From Prosapia bicincta (Eukaryota > Arthropoda > Insecta > Hemiptera > Cercopidae), in NCBI GenBank assembly GCA_036971475.1, contig JBAIZL010000006.1:17065959-17129958 (forward strand): DNA of 64,000 bases, written 5' to 3'. The first letter of the stretch is position 1. Every line of letters starts with the position of its first letter. A program made the position numbers and the translations under genes. Below the pieces are notes generated by a model that did no database searches, had not been told where the DNA came from, and saw only the letters and a program-made list of their open reading frames with translations. Positions 1 through 11,700 of the stretch are shown here, piece after piece.

Positions 1-113
1 GGTAATAATTTATGTACTAATAGTATTCAAGTTGCTTGATGTAATCATCTTGAATTCACTGATTAAACTAATGTTAAAAATACTTAACTAAGTGAATACG
101 TAACTGCTTACTT

Positions 114-151
114 GCTGACGCGTTTCAAAACAATCGTTCCTTTTACGAAGC
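114..151 (-). ncRNA. Hammerhead-like motif, Penelope end (left arm)
   Basis: On the minus strand: short helix I GCT/AGC, core TCGTAAA plus one extra A, helix II GGAAC/GTTTT around loop GATT, GAAA, self-complementary CGCG, then T-C. The layout follows a type I hammerhead but the core departs from CUGANGA and helix I is only 3 bp. A near-identical sequence sits in the mirror arm at 1046-1083. Confidence 0.35.
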
Positions 152-245
152 TAACCCTCTACTGGCGGCATATCGGCAGTCTACAAAGGATCTGAACGGG
201 ATGGATTTATGACAGTAGAGTGGGGTGAGGTGTTTGTATTTTGTG

Positions 246-593
246 TCATGTACTGGAATAGGCTGTTGGCTGAAAGTGTGAGTGATCATTTAATACGTTT
301 TTCCTATCTCTTGCGTAGTGTTTGTAGATTTCATATTTTTCTAAAGTTGTTAGTTTTTTACTTTGTTTTAGTGTGTGTAGAACATTTAAATTAGTGTGTA
401 TGTCGGTGTGTGTGTGTTGGGTGTTTTTTAGTTGTTTTGAGTAGCTGGATTTAGGGTTTGTTTGTTTTTTCTGGGTAATGTGTTCTTCGAAACGTGTATA
501 GAATGACCTGCCGGTTTGACAGACGTAATAATTGGGACAATCGTTACAAGTTAATTTGTAAATACCTGAGAGTTTGTATTTGTTAAAACACAA
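246..593 (-). pseudogene. Penelope-like GIY-YIG endonuclease fragment (left arm)
   Basis: The frame encodes SGIYKLTCNDCPNYYVCQTG then RSFYTRFEEHITQ, a GIY-YIG domain in which the second motif is altered: the family's YIGQTGRSF appears as YVCQTGRSF. The CxxC pair before the motif and the downstream EKYEIYKHY helix are typical of Penelope-like elements. The reverse transcriptase that should precede the domain is missing. Reads towards low coordinates. Confidence 0.8.
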
Positions 594-1010
594 ACCTTTT
601 CAAAAAGAAACTGACAAATACAAACTCTCAGGTATTTACAAATTAACTTGTAACGATTGTCCCAATTATTACATCGGCCAAACTGGCAGGTTATTCTATA
701 CATGTTTCGAAGAACACATTACCCAGAAAAAACAAACAAACCCTAAATCCAGCTATGCAAAACACCTAAAAAACACCCAACACACACACCGATATACACA
801 CTAATTTAAATGTTCTACACACACTAAAACAAAGTAAAAAAACTAATAACCTTAGAAAAATATGAAATCTACAAACACTACGCAACAGATAGGGAAAACG
901 TATTAAATGATCACACATACTTTGAAGCCAACAGCCTATTCCAGTACATGACACAAAATACAAAAACATCATCCCACTTCACTGTCATAAATCCATCCCG
1001 TTCAGATCCT
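574..1010 (+). pseudogene. Penelope-like GIY-YIG endonuclease fragment (right arm), frameshifted
   Basis: The mirror copy of the left-arm gene on the plus strand. The open frame runs to 804 and keeps the intact YIGQTGR motif (NYYIGQTGRLFYT), unlike its partner. After about 795 the homologous sequence (LEKYEIYKHYATD equivalent) continues in another frame to about 1010, so one indel has broken it. No start or reverse transcriptase precedes it. Confidence 0.75.
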
Positions 1011-1045
1011 TTGTAGACTGCCGATATGCCGCTAGTAGAGGGTTA

Positions 1046-1083
1046 GCTTCGTAAAAGGAACGATTGTTTTGAAACGCGTCCGC
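1046..1083 (+). ncRNA. Hammerhead-like motif, Penelope end (right arm)
   Basis: The plus-strand twin of the 114-151 motif: core TCGTAAA plus A, helix II GGAAC/GTTTT, GAAA, CGCG, T-C. The downstream helix I strand reads CGC instead of AGC, so helix I is weakened in this copy. Confidence 0.33.
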
Positions 1084-1118
1084 AAGTAAGCAATTAGTTA
1101 AGTATTTTTAAAATTAGT

Positions 1119-2131
1119 AAAAGTATTCATTGTCATTAAGAACTCTGTATGTATTATAATAAATATAAACCTCTATTATGTGTTATATTAACGATCTATA
1201 TGTTATATGATGATAACAATCTAGATATCAAAACATCATTGAAGCAGAATAAAATATTATTCTTTACTTGCAAAACACCTGTCTTTTATTTCTATGTGCA
1301 AATCTGTGTGAGTTTAACAAGAATTAAAAAAAGTTTTGCATATCTGACTTAAACATGAAATGTTTTAGGCAATTACAAAGAATTTCTTGATAATAAGGAT
1401 TCATTATTACTCTTGAAACATAATAGTTTTTATCAAACAAATTGTTACGGTTTATAAACTAAATTCAAATTGAACACTTTATTATAACATTTTAAATTAA
1501 AAACATAATAAAATTGATTACTTCATCAAATATGAAAAATCAAGTTAAGATCTTGAAAATAAATTATAAAACAAAAAAACTAAATAAATCTGAAAAAAAA
1601 TTTCAACATATTTTTCAGTCAACTAAATTAAAATAAATAGTACCTCTGTATAGAAGTATTAACTCCAGACTCAGTTGAAATAATCCCCAGCCCAACATGT
1701 TCTTTGTGAATTGGGAATTATTAACAATATTTAGATATGGGGGTCCTGATATTTAGATAATCTGATGGGTTCAGAGAAGATGTGCTGAGAAAATCTAATG
1801 ATAAGGCTTATTTGTCTTAGATAAAGCAATCAAATCAACCAGTGTATGAAAGTATTCTCAAAACTAAGTAACACGATTTTTGTTTAAACATTTTAAAATA
1901 AAAATTTTGTTAATAGATACATTTTGAAAAGTACATATAAAATAATTTTTCTCCACAACTTACTTGTTTTGAAATATATTTTGGTTTTGTGTAATCTCTC
2001 TACCATGAAAACTACTTGTGAACAATTTGTCATACTTTTTTTTGGCATCAAAACATGAATAACACCACAAGGTTTACAATTGATAGTAGGAGTAAGTAGT
2101 GTTTTCATAGTGGCTGAACCTATCTGTCTGA
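1119..2131. other. AT-rich stretch without recognisable gene
   Basis: Beyond the last candidate exon of the kinase gene on its 3' side. Short open frames exist on both strands (for example 1149-1352 and 1893-2147) but show no domain, no codon bias and no splice structure. I see nothing functional here. Confidence 0.5.
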
Positions 2132-3199
2132 TTAACACATTCAGCACAGCTATCGTTCAGACACGCTCTGGGTTCCCTTACGAGGCACAGAGAGCATGCC
2201 AATGCGCTCCCAGCTTATTTTAGATATGGCGAGCTCACCGGCACGCTCACTCCCAGGCTAATTTAAACTTCTCTAGTGTCGATATGTGTTTGTATAAAGG
2301 TTTGATTTTTACGTCAGTGTTTCAGAAGAGTTTGGAGAACATTGTGCCTGAGTCGTTTTTAAATCCGACCATCCCAAGTTAACTTTTGATGCTTCAACTG
2401 AAACAATGTTTCAGGGAGTTTTATGAACAGATTTAATTTGGTTTAATTTTTATATTTTAATGTTTTTTTTTTAGTTTGAACCATTTAACGCGGCAAAATA
2501 TCCGGTAAAAACAACGATCATAAAAATTAACTAAGCTTTCTGAACTAACGCAAGAATAAAAGATAACTGTCCCATTAGAGTAAATGAACCAACTCCAGGT
2601 GGGAACAGACTATTGTAAATATGAGTCATTGACAATATGCTTGGACCCCTGAAAACCTAATGTGTCAACATAAGATTGTAGTAGACAAATGTCAGCTAAT
2701 CTCGGCTATAATAGTCTCGGACGTGACATATGTATTATCTATGTCTCCGTTTACATTATCGATCTCTATGGCTTTGTGAAACAAATGGCACAAACAGAAA
2801 CAAACATTCAGAGTTAAACGTTGAGTGCTTATTTTAGTATGTAGTATATTTTAGTAGTAGGGTCTTTAGTTTTGTGTAAATTATCTTTTTTTCTCTGTCT
2901 TTTATTGTGTTTTCTTATTTGTCATACAGTAATTTATTATTTGTATTTCTTGTTTTTAATTGTAACCCGATAAATAAAACAATATTTTAGTGTCTAATAC
3001 ACTGTTCTGATGTCCCCAATAAACATGTATATGTTAGAAATAAAATTATTGAGATGAAAACAACAGGCTCGATAATTAGATGCTACGACAAGCTACGCAA
3101 CCCGGATAGCGTTCCACTGCCGTCAGAGGTGGAAGTTAACGAAAAACAGACAGTAGTTTGATGAGATCACCAATATTACCGCCGTGCTGAAAGTGTTAA
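2132..3199. mobile_element. piggyBac-like non-autonomous element, TTAA target
   Basis: Flanked by TTAA at 2132-2135 and 3196-3199. The inner ends are inverted repeats: left ACACATTCAGCACAGC, right (reverse complement) ACACTTTCAGCACGGC. TTAA duplication with short terminal inverted repeats is the piggyBac signature. There is no transposase. The interior includes a block shared with the Tigger-like copies (about 2640-2780 resembles 62470-62610) and a block shared with 33119-33385, so the element is a mosaic. Confidence 0.55.
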
Positions 3200-3389
3200 T
3201 CAACATATGCATAGGAATTTTAAAGTGCTACTACTACTTTCAATTGCAAATTGTATGTGACTCCCGAAATTACTCAAAACTACATTTGAAACAACTTTCA
3301 TATATGATAATAAAAACTATTATATATAAAGAAAATCTGGTTGTAAATAAAAAATAAACCATCATAGATGTTTACAAAGAGGTTTGTTT

Positions 3390-3498
3390 TTAACATCTGT
3401 CTCTAAGAGCTTTTGAGTGCCACATCTGCTTTCTGTGAGGATAATCAGTCTTTAGCTGCGATTCTTTCATCTGGTTATCTGTGAAGAAGTGCTTGCCT
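3390..3498 (-). CDS. Candidate terminal MLK exon
   Basis: An acceptor ATTCTTAG|AGGCAAG opens a frame whose first base completes the Arg codon left in phase 2 by the 4986-5220 exon. It then encodes 35 residues beginning GKHFFTDNQMKESQ and ending SKALRDRC before a TAA stop. Position (1.5 kb downstream), phase and length (1 + 36x3 bases) all fit a last coding exon. I see no family motif that confirms it, the polypyrimidine tract is interrupted by A's, and no nearby minus-strand poly(A) signal is convincing. It could be a chance open frame. Confidence 0.42.
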
Positions 3499-4985
3499 CT
3501 AAGAATATTTTTAGGAATCAGAGTAAGTAAAAATCTCTCAGCACCAAGTCTGGGATGTATAGTGGGTGGTGAATCTATTCATATGGGTGCAGATGGGGTT
3601 TGGCAGTCATCAGTATAAACTCAAATAACAAGACTCCATTTCTATTCCAAAACTAAGTTCTCATAACCTCTCTTGCAAATTGAAATTCACTGCTTTGACT
3701 TTGACGTCATGTGACACCATTCCATTGATTGCAGTTTTTCTTTAGGGAATGCGAGAAACCCAAGTCTCTTGCCCTATGACAAGTTCTGTAAACGTCGGTA
3801 ATAATGACCCAAAAAATCAAGTGTAGAGACTATTTTTTTTTCATTTAGTATTCCTTAATAAGCAGCCAGGGAACCTAAAATCACCAGTTTCAGTAACAAT
3901 TTTATTTAAAAATAGTTCTACTCACTTTCATGAATTCAAATGTTAAAGATGAAAATTTGGTCTTCAAGATCCTTTCTGTCCACAAAATTAACCAAATGTC
4001 TGTGATTAATGATGACCAGCTTGATCACCATTTGTTATAAACTTTACTTCATTCATGACAGCATTCACTTATGCAGTTTACTGTTACTGAACACATTGAC
4101 GCCATACACTTCAATCATCTGTCAATAAATTTGTACTACTATGTGTTTCTTGCTGTGCAAATCAAAACTTATTTTACAATAGACAGGCTGATTAATTGTT
4201 TTTAGCATTTTAAACTGATACTGTTCGCAGCACATTGAAAAAATATGAATATAATTGGGATCATTAACTACGTAATTTATCCTGGGAATTGGTGTGCATG
4301 CTACTTCCAGCTACAACGACTGATCCGGTCCATACTTTCTGAATAACCCTTCTATAGGATGTTTAAATTTTACTATGTATATGCTGAGGTTGTAATGTGA
4401 AATATTAGGGCAGACCTTGATTAGTTAAAATAAAAGCTAATTTAAAAAATTTTAACAAACAGTAAGATTGAAGTTTTGAAAATGGAGTTACTCAGAAAAG
4501 AGAATATTGAAACGTAAGGAATGGAAAAAATGTACTCAAGCATATAGAAATTGGACGCCATACCTAACAGAAATAAAGATCAGTATATTAATAATTTTAA
4601 TTTTAAAAACTTCATCAAGTCAATATTTAGTATAAAAGATAACAATTTAATTTTAATAAGATACCTTCAACTGTCTAATTCAGGTAAACTAAAAAAAAAC
4701 TTTTTACTACAAACTCACAGTTAAGGAAAAATTATATAAATGCTAAACACAATTGATTATTCAGACATCACTCTCAGTTTTTTGCAAGACAGAGATGCTA
4801 AATGTATTCTTAGAAACCATTTTAATACTCATTGTAAACTTGTCATGAACAAAAATTTATACTAAACTGATAGATAACATTATGTTGATGAATTTAATAC
4901 ACCAATAGCGTAGACCATGGACCTTAAAATATTTTGCTACAGTGCTAACAAAAAAACTTCATATTTTCATGTAAGCTTGTCTTAC
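3499..4985. other. Putative MLK intron, no further feature seen
   Basis: Lies between the conserved C-terminal exon and the candidate last exon. AT-rich single-copy-looking sequence with no domain-bearing open frame. If the candidate last exon is wrong, this is 3' flank that holds the true last exon elsewhere. Confidence 0.4.
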
Positions 4986-5220
4986 CGATCTGGGTGAAGA
5001 CGAGGATGAATAGGGGAGATGTTGGACAGTCTTACATCATAGCCAGCAGCAAAACCAGCTAACATAGCAGCCATATTATACAAAACCATTTCTACGATTG
5101 ATAATTTAGGACCTTTTGAGCCTCGTGTAGGCGTTCCCTCATGAAGTCCATTGGAATAAAGTGTTGCCAAGGGAACTCCTTCATTTGACCAATCGGCAGA
5201 ATCTGGTGGCCCAGGATAAT
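4986..5220 (-). CDS. slpr: MLK exon: conserved C-terminal block
   Basis: A 235-bp exon (two bases, 77 codons, two bases). It encodes YPGPPDSADWSNEGVPLATL, a GTPTRGSKGPK stretch, then IVEMVLYNMAAMLAGFAAGY and DVRLSNISPIHPRLHPD. The hydrophobic VEMVLYNMAAMLAGFAAGYD segment corresponds to the C-terminal hydrophobic block of MLK proteins (vertebrate copies have a similar small, Ala/Gly/Leu-rich stretch followed by a Gly-x-Asp). The acceptor is ATTTCAG|ATTATCC and the donor ATCG|GTAAGA, a strong consensus, so the gene continues to lower coordinates. Confidence 0.85.
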
Positions 5221-7726
5221 CTGAAATACAATTTAGTTGTTTTTCCCTATTGCTCAAGTACAAAATAGGACAAAGGTGATATAAATAATTAATTGCTTCG
5301 ATAAAAAATATCTTTTTGTAAAATTTAATTATTGAATTAAAACATGTGTAAAATATGTTTTTGTTAAAAATTGAACTATTAGATTTTATTCTTTGTTTAA
5401 AATATATATTAAAAACATAATGAACAGAAATTATAGTTTTGTAAATTTTCCTAATAAAAAAAAAGGAAATGAAATTGTTGATATTTTACTGTCAAGAAGT
5501 TGAATATTTCATAAAGATAAATCTTTAATTAAATTTAGAAACAATTTTAAGAAAATATATTTTATCAATAAAGGCTTAATGGAGGTTTAAAATCAGGTGT
5601 AATGAGGACTCTTTAAACCTAATACTTGTATAATCTAAACAGGAAGTAATTAATCCAAATAAATTTTGTCAAAAAAATACACTAATTACCAGAAGCACTG
5701 TGTTTATATTTTGTTATTCTTGTGACAATTTCAAATTTTGACATATTCTGTAAAAATGAAAGAGTGAAAACTCCTGCTGAAATTCTTAAATTAGATTTTA
5801 TAGTAGAATTTTGGTTGCAGTAAAAATGTTGCAAACAAACAAAATGGTATACTGACTGGTATACTAGTACACTAATAACTCCCAACTCTACGATAAACAA
5901 AAGTAAAATATAATCAAATGCTTGATGTACACTTCTACCATGCTATTGTCATTATAGGAAACTAAATATTGAAAACACTGATATGAAAAAGGAAAAGGCA
6001 GAAGAAATTGTCATTAATCACAATCGGGACACACAAAAGGTTTGAGAAACATCAAGAAATCTGAAAATTTCTAAGAAGTCTAAGGCCTGCCTGTGCCATT
6101 ACCAGTAGAGATATCCTCCATTGTGTAGCAGGGCTGCATAAATATATAATAGCTGTACTTTTAATAGGTAGGCAAAACTTTGACTTCTTAGAGTTTTTCA
6201 GAAGTCTTGGGAGTTTCCCAAACTCCTCAGATTTCTTAGAAATATTCACAATTATATAACTCTGATTCCTAATAGAATATTTTTAAAATGTTTCTAAGGG
6301 AGACATGAAATTTCAGTGCATGAAATTTGTCATCAATATTTAACTTTAAAGGTTCGACTTTTGAATAATATATCTTTCAAGTTTTCTAATATTTCCTTGT
6401 AGCAAATGTTTAGACAAAGATGTTAACCTACTTTTAAAATGTCTTATTAATACCTTTGTTGTCAATTCTTTATAGCCTTCCACCTTTGTGTTTTATTTGC
6501 AAGGAAAAGGAATTCACTTGTTTTAGAGGATTAGTTCACATCATCAAAAACATATCCATACTTTTATTGGGAAAGAAACTCTAATACAGCCTGGTTTAAA
6601 AATCAATACAATTTTAAAGACACAAATTAATTTAAGCAGTTCCTAGACTGGTTCCATTACTAGAATAATTTGTTGTATATTCAGGCACCAGAACTCAACT
6701 TAGGTTGTTGATCCAACCATCAGTATAGAGACGGAATTAGTTGGAATTAATAAACTTTAATTTAGCTCCAACTGTATTTAAAAATAAAATGTACTTCTTC
6801 ACAATTAAATGATGAACAAATACTACAAACAATTTTTTTATAATCTATCAATCTGTTGGTCTAAAAATATTGTCTACAATCCAAAATGTTTCGACCAACA
6901 TGCTGAGTGTATAGGCCTATATTGACAGTTCATTGTTTGTTTGATCTCAAACAACACAAAGTCATTAAATACTTAATAACTTTTGGTAGTAATTCTTCTA
7001 GTATTGTTATATTCTTCTGAATATCTATAAAACAACAGATGAAAAGTAAATATTGTGTTTGGAAACTATTGGTTAGTTAGAAATTAGTAAGTTAGTTAGT
7101 TAATGCCAGTTACTATCCACCCTCCATTAAAACTGTCATTAAATATTGACCTTAATAAGGTTTTTGTAAGAAGAAATTATCTTTTATTTTTAATTTTTAA
7201 ACCCCTTTCTTTAGCTGAACACTTAATAGTAAAATGATATTTTTGTTTGGTCTTAAATTCAAGAGCAACATCCAACACTACTGAAGACAAGAGGACAGTC
7301 AACATTTATAAAATTATCTTCTCTTTGTTTATAGAAAAATTCCTGGAATGTTCCCCACTAATTAGATCTGACAAATATAAATTTCTGTTAATAAATAACC
7401 TGTGTCTTCTGCCTTAGTCGTGGTATTAAGTAGATTGGTAATGCTTTACAAAATAGGGACCAACTGCGATTTTTTTTATTTTCAAAAATGTTACTTGTGA
7501 ATATATTCTAAACAAAAACAGCCTGGGCAAAATATAAAATACAGCTTAAATATTGACATAAATAGTGTTGTAAACACAACCTAACTTTAAATGTATAATA
7601 TTGTAAACATATAATAGCAATCTGTTTGTTACACATTACCTATTCCTACATTAAAATATATTAAATATGGTGATACGTATTCTTGTAATATAGGTAGTGA
7701 ATAAAAATATTTCAAATACAAGAATA

Positions 7727-7727
<1 letters not shown>
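5221..7727. other. MLK intron, proximal part, no element recognised
   Basis: AT-rich intron sequence. The open frames at 5682-5900 and 6052-6249 (minus) have no recognisable domain and no phase-compatible splice sites that I could find. A missing small exon linking the 14.4-kb and 5.2-kb exons could lie here or further upstream. Confidence 0.4.
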
Positions 7728-7771
<44 letters not shown>

Positions 7772-7980
7772 TTTTTTAGATTATTTAGATTTTTTGGACT
7801 AGGAGACTGACAGACTTACCTTGGTAAGAGTCCACTCTGTAGTCTTGAAATAGAAATACATAACTATTTTAGTTCACAGACTACAGAGTGGACTCTTACC
7901 AAGGTAAGTCTGTCAGTCTCCTAGTCCAAAAAATCTAAATAATCTTTACCAACCAAAACTAACCTAAATATATATATATA
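7728..7980. mobile_element. Foldback repeat in (TA)n, accaaggtaagtctg family
   Basis: A (TA)n tract is followed by an inverted repeat whose arms read GGACTAGGAGACTGACAG outward on each side (about 7796-7860 and 7880-7928), ending again in a (TA)n run near 7970-7984. The arms are the same sequence that bounds every unit of the 19.9-22.8 kb array and resembles a stretch near 36990. It looks like two inverted end fragments of one retroelement family joined head to head. Confidence 0.6.
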
Positions 7981-8119
7981 TATATTATTCAAAGCTTTTT
8001 GTCAATAAAACAAGTATTACCATCTTCAGGAAAAGCAATGATACAATGAAATTAAAAAAAAAATTAATTCAATTTTTGTACAAATTTTGTTATACCATTG
8101 CTTTTTATTTGAAGATGCT

Positions 8120-8766
8120 AATACTTATTATGAACTCCCGTGCTCTACTGGCACCCGCAGCAGTAAGGCTGGCGTACCCAACTCCTTTTCTTAATTCATT
8201 GGTTCAGAGTGAGGTTAGTTTTTGCCGGAAAACGTTTAATCTCTTGTCAGTTATTGTGCTAGTCTTTGTGAACATTTTGGTGGATTTAGTTTTTTTCTGC
8301 CATTGGTATGAGATAGGGTGTTATCATATTATTTTACTTGAAGTGTGTTATAGTAGTGTTTATTAGTTTTTTTTACAATGAATATGGAAAACGAAGACAA
8401 ATTTTTAGAGAATGCCTACTGTAACTACATTTGTCTAAGCAGGCATTGTCCAATAATTCATCTTCATTAACTATATTCATTGTACAAAAACTAATAAACA
8501 CTACTATAGCATACTTTGAGTAACACTAATACAACAACACAGTTTCTAATCTGACAGCAATGATAAAAACTAAAAAAGAAATGCACTGAAATGTTCACAG
8601 AGACTAGCACAATAACGGACAAGCGACACAAAATTTTCCGTCAGTGGCTAACCTCACACCGAACAAATGAACTGGGAGGGGGAGTGGAGGGCATATGAAC
8701 GCCTGTAACCACGGACGCCAGTAGAGTACGGGCGTTCATGCACGCCTGCCATACTCAACGTGTTAA
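8120..8766. mobile_element. Foldback element ending at TTAA, piggyBac-like end
   Basis: The outer parts are imperfect inverted copies (about 8127-8155 against 8720-8750), and the inner parts around 8345-8390 and 8465-8510 also pair (a stretch containing TTTATTAGTTTTT and its complement). The right end, read inwards, starts TTAACACGTTGAGTATGGC, close to the ends of the piggyBac-like element at 2132 and the block at 33119. The left end is degraded and no TTAA is visible there. The open frame at 8046-8366 is internal to the repeat and not a gene. Confidence 0.45.
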
Positions 8767-11700
8767 AATATATGTACAAAGAATCTAGTTAAAATCAAAC
8801 ATGAACTTTCTGCAGTTAGAGTGTACCCTTTATAAATAGTCCACTGCATTTGTCTACTATAAACACAGATCCATATGATGTGAACACCAATACACATTTC
8901 TCACTTCTCAGACATTTCTTCTGTAAAAATTTTAAATGACATTTTTATTGTTTAGAATAGGCATGCTTCAAGTTGAATAAATATCTGGTATATGAAATGT
9001 GAGCGTATTATGATAACAATGGTACGGTGTGCGTATTATTAAATGTAAATGTATACCTGTTAATTAATTGATAACCATTTCCTGATTTTAACGCATTGGT
9101 TGAACTATTATTAAATCTATCCTAACTTAATAGTTTTTACTTATATTGTAATGTCCTTTTATATTTAGTTTTTTCCTCTTACCAAATTGAAGTTCTTTCA
9201 TTATTGATAAATTTTAGGAATTTTTTTGTTTTCCCACAACTTAAATTGACTGTTTCTAGTTTAGAATAACTTTTAAGTAAATTAATATAGTAATGAAAAT
9301 AAATAAAGAAACTTTGTCATTTTAATACCTTTATTATATGTTTCCTTTACTTAAAATATGCTTCTTGTTTAGACTATGCTCTTTAATAACATTCGAGAAA
9401 ATGAAAAAAATTAATACGAATTGATCAACATTTTGTCAAATTTTACCAATCTACAAATTAGATATATGGTTTAGAAATAATGTTCCAACACTTTTATAAA
9501 TTCTTAAGGAATATAAAGTAATGTGTACTCATGATAGATAAGCACATTCTGGGTTAAACAAATATTAAGTTATATTACTTTATTTTTTGGTATTTTTTAA
9601 GAATATTAAAACGTGGTTTTAGTCACTTCAATTGTTTTTAGTTTAAGGAGTAAAAACTAGTTTTAAATACAAAGATTAAAAATTGCCTTTTTAAAAATTT
9701 AATGAAATTAATAGAAATTTTATAGTTTTGTGAAGAATTTTGTTAAATTCTGAGGGAATTATTACTTACCATTTGCATAAGTAATTAAATCCATGCAGTT
9801 TTTAATAAATCAAAACATTTTTAACAAAACAAAAAATAAATGTGATTCATTTCCAGAAAAAAACTATTTTATTAGCATAAATCAAAACAATACATGAGCT
9901 GTTGTACAACCCTTCACCAAAAAGCATAGCAGCAACAAAAAATGTGAATAATACTACAAACTAAAACAAAATACACACATTACAAAGAAATGAAACTGTA
10001 AATGCTGGACTATTACTAGTTTATAAGGAATGTTTCAACCATCCTCAATAAATCATATAGAAAAATAATTAGGAAAGAGGTTTAAAAATTTGTAGATTTT
10101 ATTTAGAAAGTAAAACTTCAAGAATTTGTTTGGATAAATTTAAGACAGAAGACATTTAATAACGTGTTTTTCTTAAAAAATTTTATGCTTTTACTAATCT
10201 ACCCTTTTCTAAAATAACACTTATTTATTTTTAAAAGTATATTGTCAGTTAAATAACATTTATTAGTGGTTACTTCAAAAAAAATAATAGAAAGTGTATG
10301 GATGTAAACATGAGCCTCATTTGTTATAATTTTCTATGTATAAGCCAAAGAAATCCTTTTAAAATTTCAACCTCTTACATAATTTGTTTTTCAATATAAG
10401 AATTTACTGACAATTATTAATTTTACATGATAATGTTGATTTAATGTCACTGTACTATACTGCTGTAACTTTATATAAAAATATAAATCTCATATTTTAC
10501 AAAACATGTGACAGAAAAACTGTTGTTAAATTATAAAACAAATCTTTTATTAGTTTATAATAAAGTACATTTACTTATTTACTCTTATCAACATTGGATT
10601 ATTTTTGTATCCTTAGAAAAACAATATTTATAACAGTAAAACATTTCCCTTTCAGTGTTAGATTTATTCAAAAAAAAAAAAAAAAAAAAAAAAGAATAGA
10701 ATCAAGAACTTATCACCTATTACTTAAGTGTAAAAGTTCTGACTCTTTTACTTTCACATTTTATAACTTTCATTTAATTTATAATTCACTCACCAGATAG
10801 TTCTGAATATTGACGAAATTACTGATAACTTAAACTATTTATTTTATTAACAATATATTTTGTAATTTACATGTTTCCTTATTTTATCTCAAAAGTGCTG
10901 AGATACTTTGTGAGTTTTACTTCATTAAATATAAACACTGAACCAATTATAGTTTTGGAAGAGATTGTATGAAAACAATGGGAACAATGAAATCAAAAAG
11001 GCTGAACAGTTTTAAGAAAATTTGCTGCCAAGCTTGGGTATTTTTTTGTACTACTTATCTGTTCAAATGGATTAAAAAACAAAATGTCAAAATTGTTTAA
11101 AATTAATTTTATACACTCTTAGCAACAGGAGGGAGGTACTTTCTGAAATAAAATACAGGCAGTATATTGTAACTAGGAAAGAAGAGCTGTAGAACTTTAA
11201 AACCTGTATTAATGATGTATTAACTCTGATGAGAGCTACTTTACATGTTTCTTTCAATATTTTGTAGAAAATAATTTTATGTATAAAAAACACAAACTCT
11301 GTAAATATCTAATATATGTTGAATAGCATCTATGAATGTTTTAAATTGTATATAATATGAAAGAAATTATTTTAAAACTGATATAAAGTCAAACAGACTG
11401 ATTTAAGGATAAGAAGATAAGAATATTGAATATTTTTGTCATAAAAAATGTCAGTTCTTCTTTAATGGTACCAAACAGTTCTGCTACCTGTGGGAAAATA
11501 ATAATAGCATTCAATTAACATACACTACTCGTTTGGAATTTTAAGTACAAATAATAGTTGGCTGCAATAATCTAGAAGAGTAATAAAAAAAAAATTTGAA
11601 AAATTTATCAATTTTTTAAAACATTAAAAAAAACTTCACTGCATAAAATCAGGCAGATGTGAAAAAATTCAGCGTTGTCACATGGGGAAGAGAAAAGTAA

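Larger units (their letters stand above)
1..1118. mobile_element. Penelope-like foldback: two inverted GIY-YIG fragments
   Basis: Two arms are inverted copies: about 69-575 and about 597-1118 read the same outer sequence on opposite strands. Each arm carries the C-terminal GIY-YIG endonuclease region of a Penelope-like retroelement, facing outwards from a short centre near 585. GIY-YIG in Penelope elements nicks target DNA for reverse transcription. The outer parts of both arms hold the hammerhead-like motif annotated separately. The left edge may extend beyond the window. No reverse transcriptase is left, so the element is a dead fragment pair. Confidence 0.75.

Noticed and set aside
246..804. 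GIY-YIG domains as a horizontally acquired bacterial nuclease
   Set aside because: The CxxC pair, the context with Penelope reverse transcriptase in other copies, and the repeat number all point to retroelements.
1893..2147. Minus-strand frame as a further kinase exon
   Set aside because: No MLK-like motif, no suitable acceptor in phase, and it runs into the piggyBac-like element.
3499..3580. Upstream extension of the candidate last exon (reads PTIHPRLGAERF in frame)
   Set aside because: It resembles the PIHPRL of the previous exon by chance, but no in-phase acceptor supports the extension and a stop lies close upstream.
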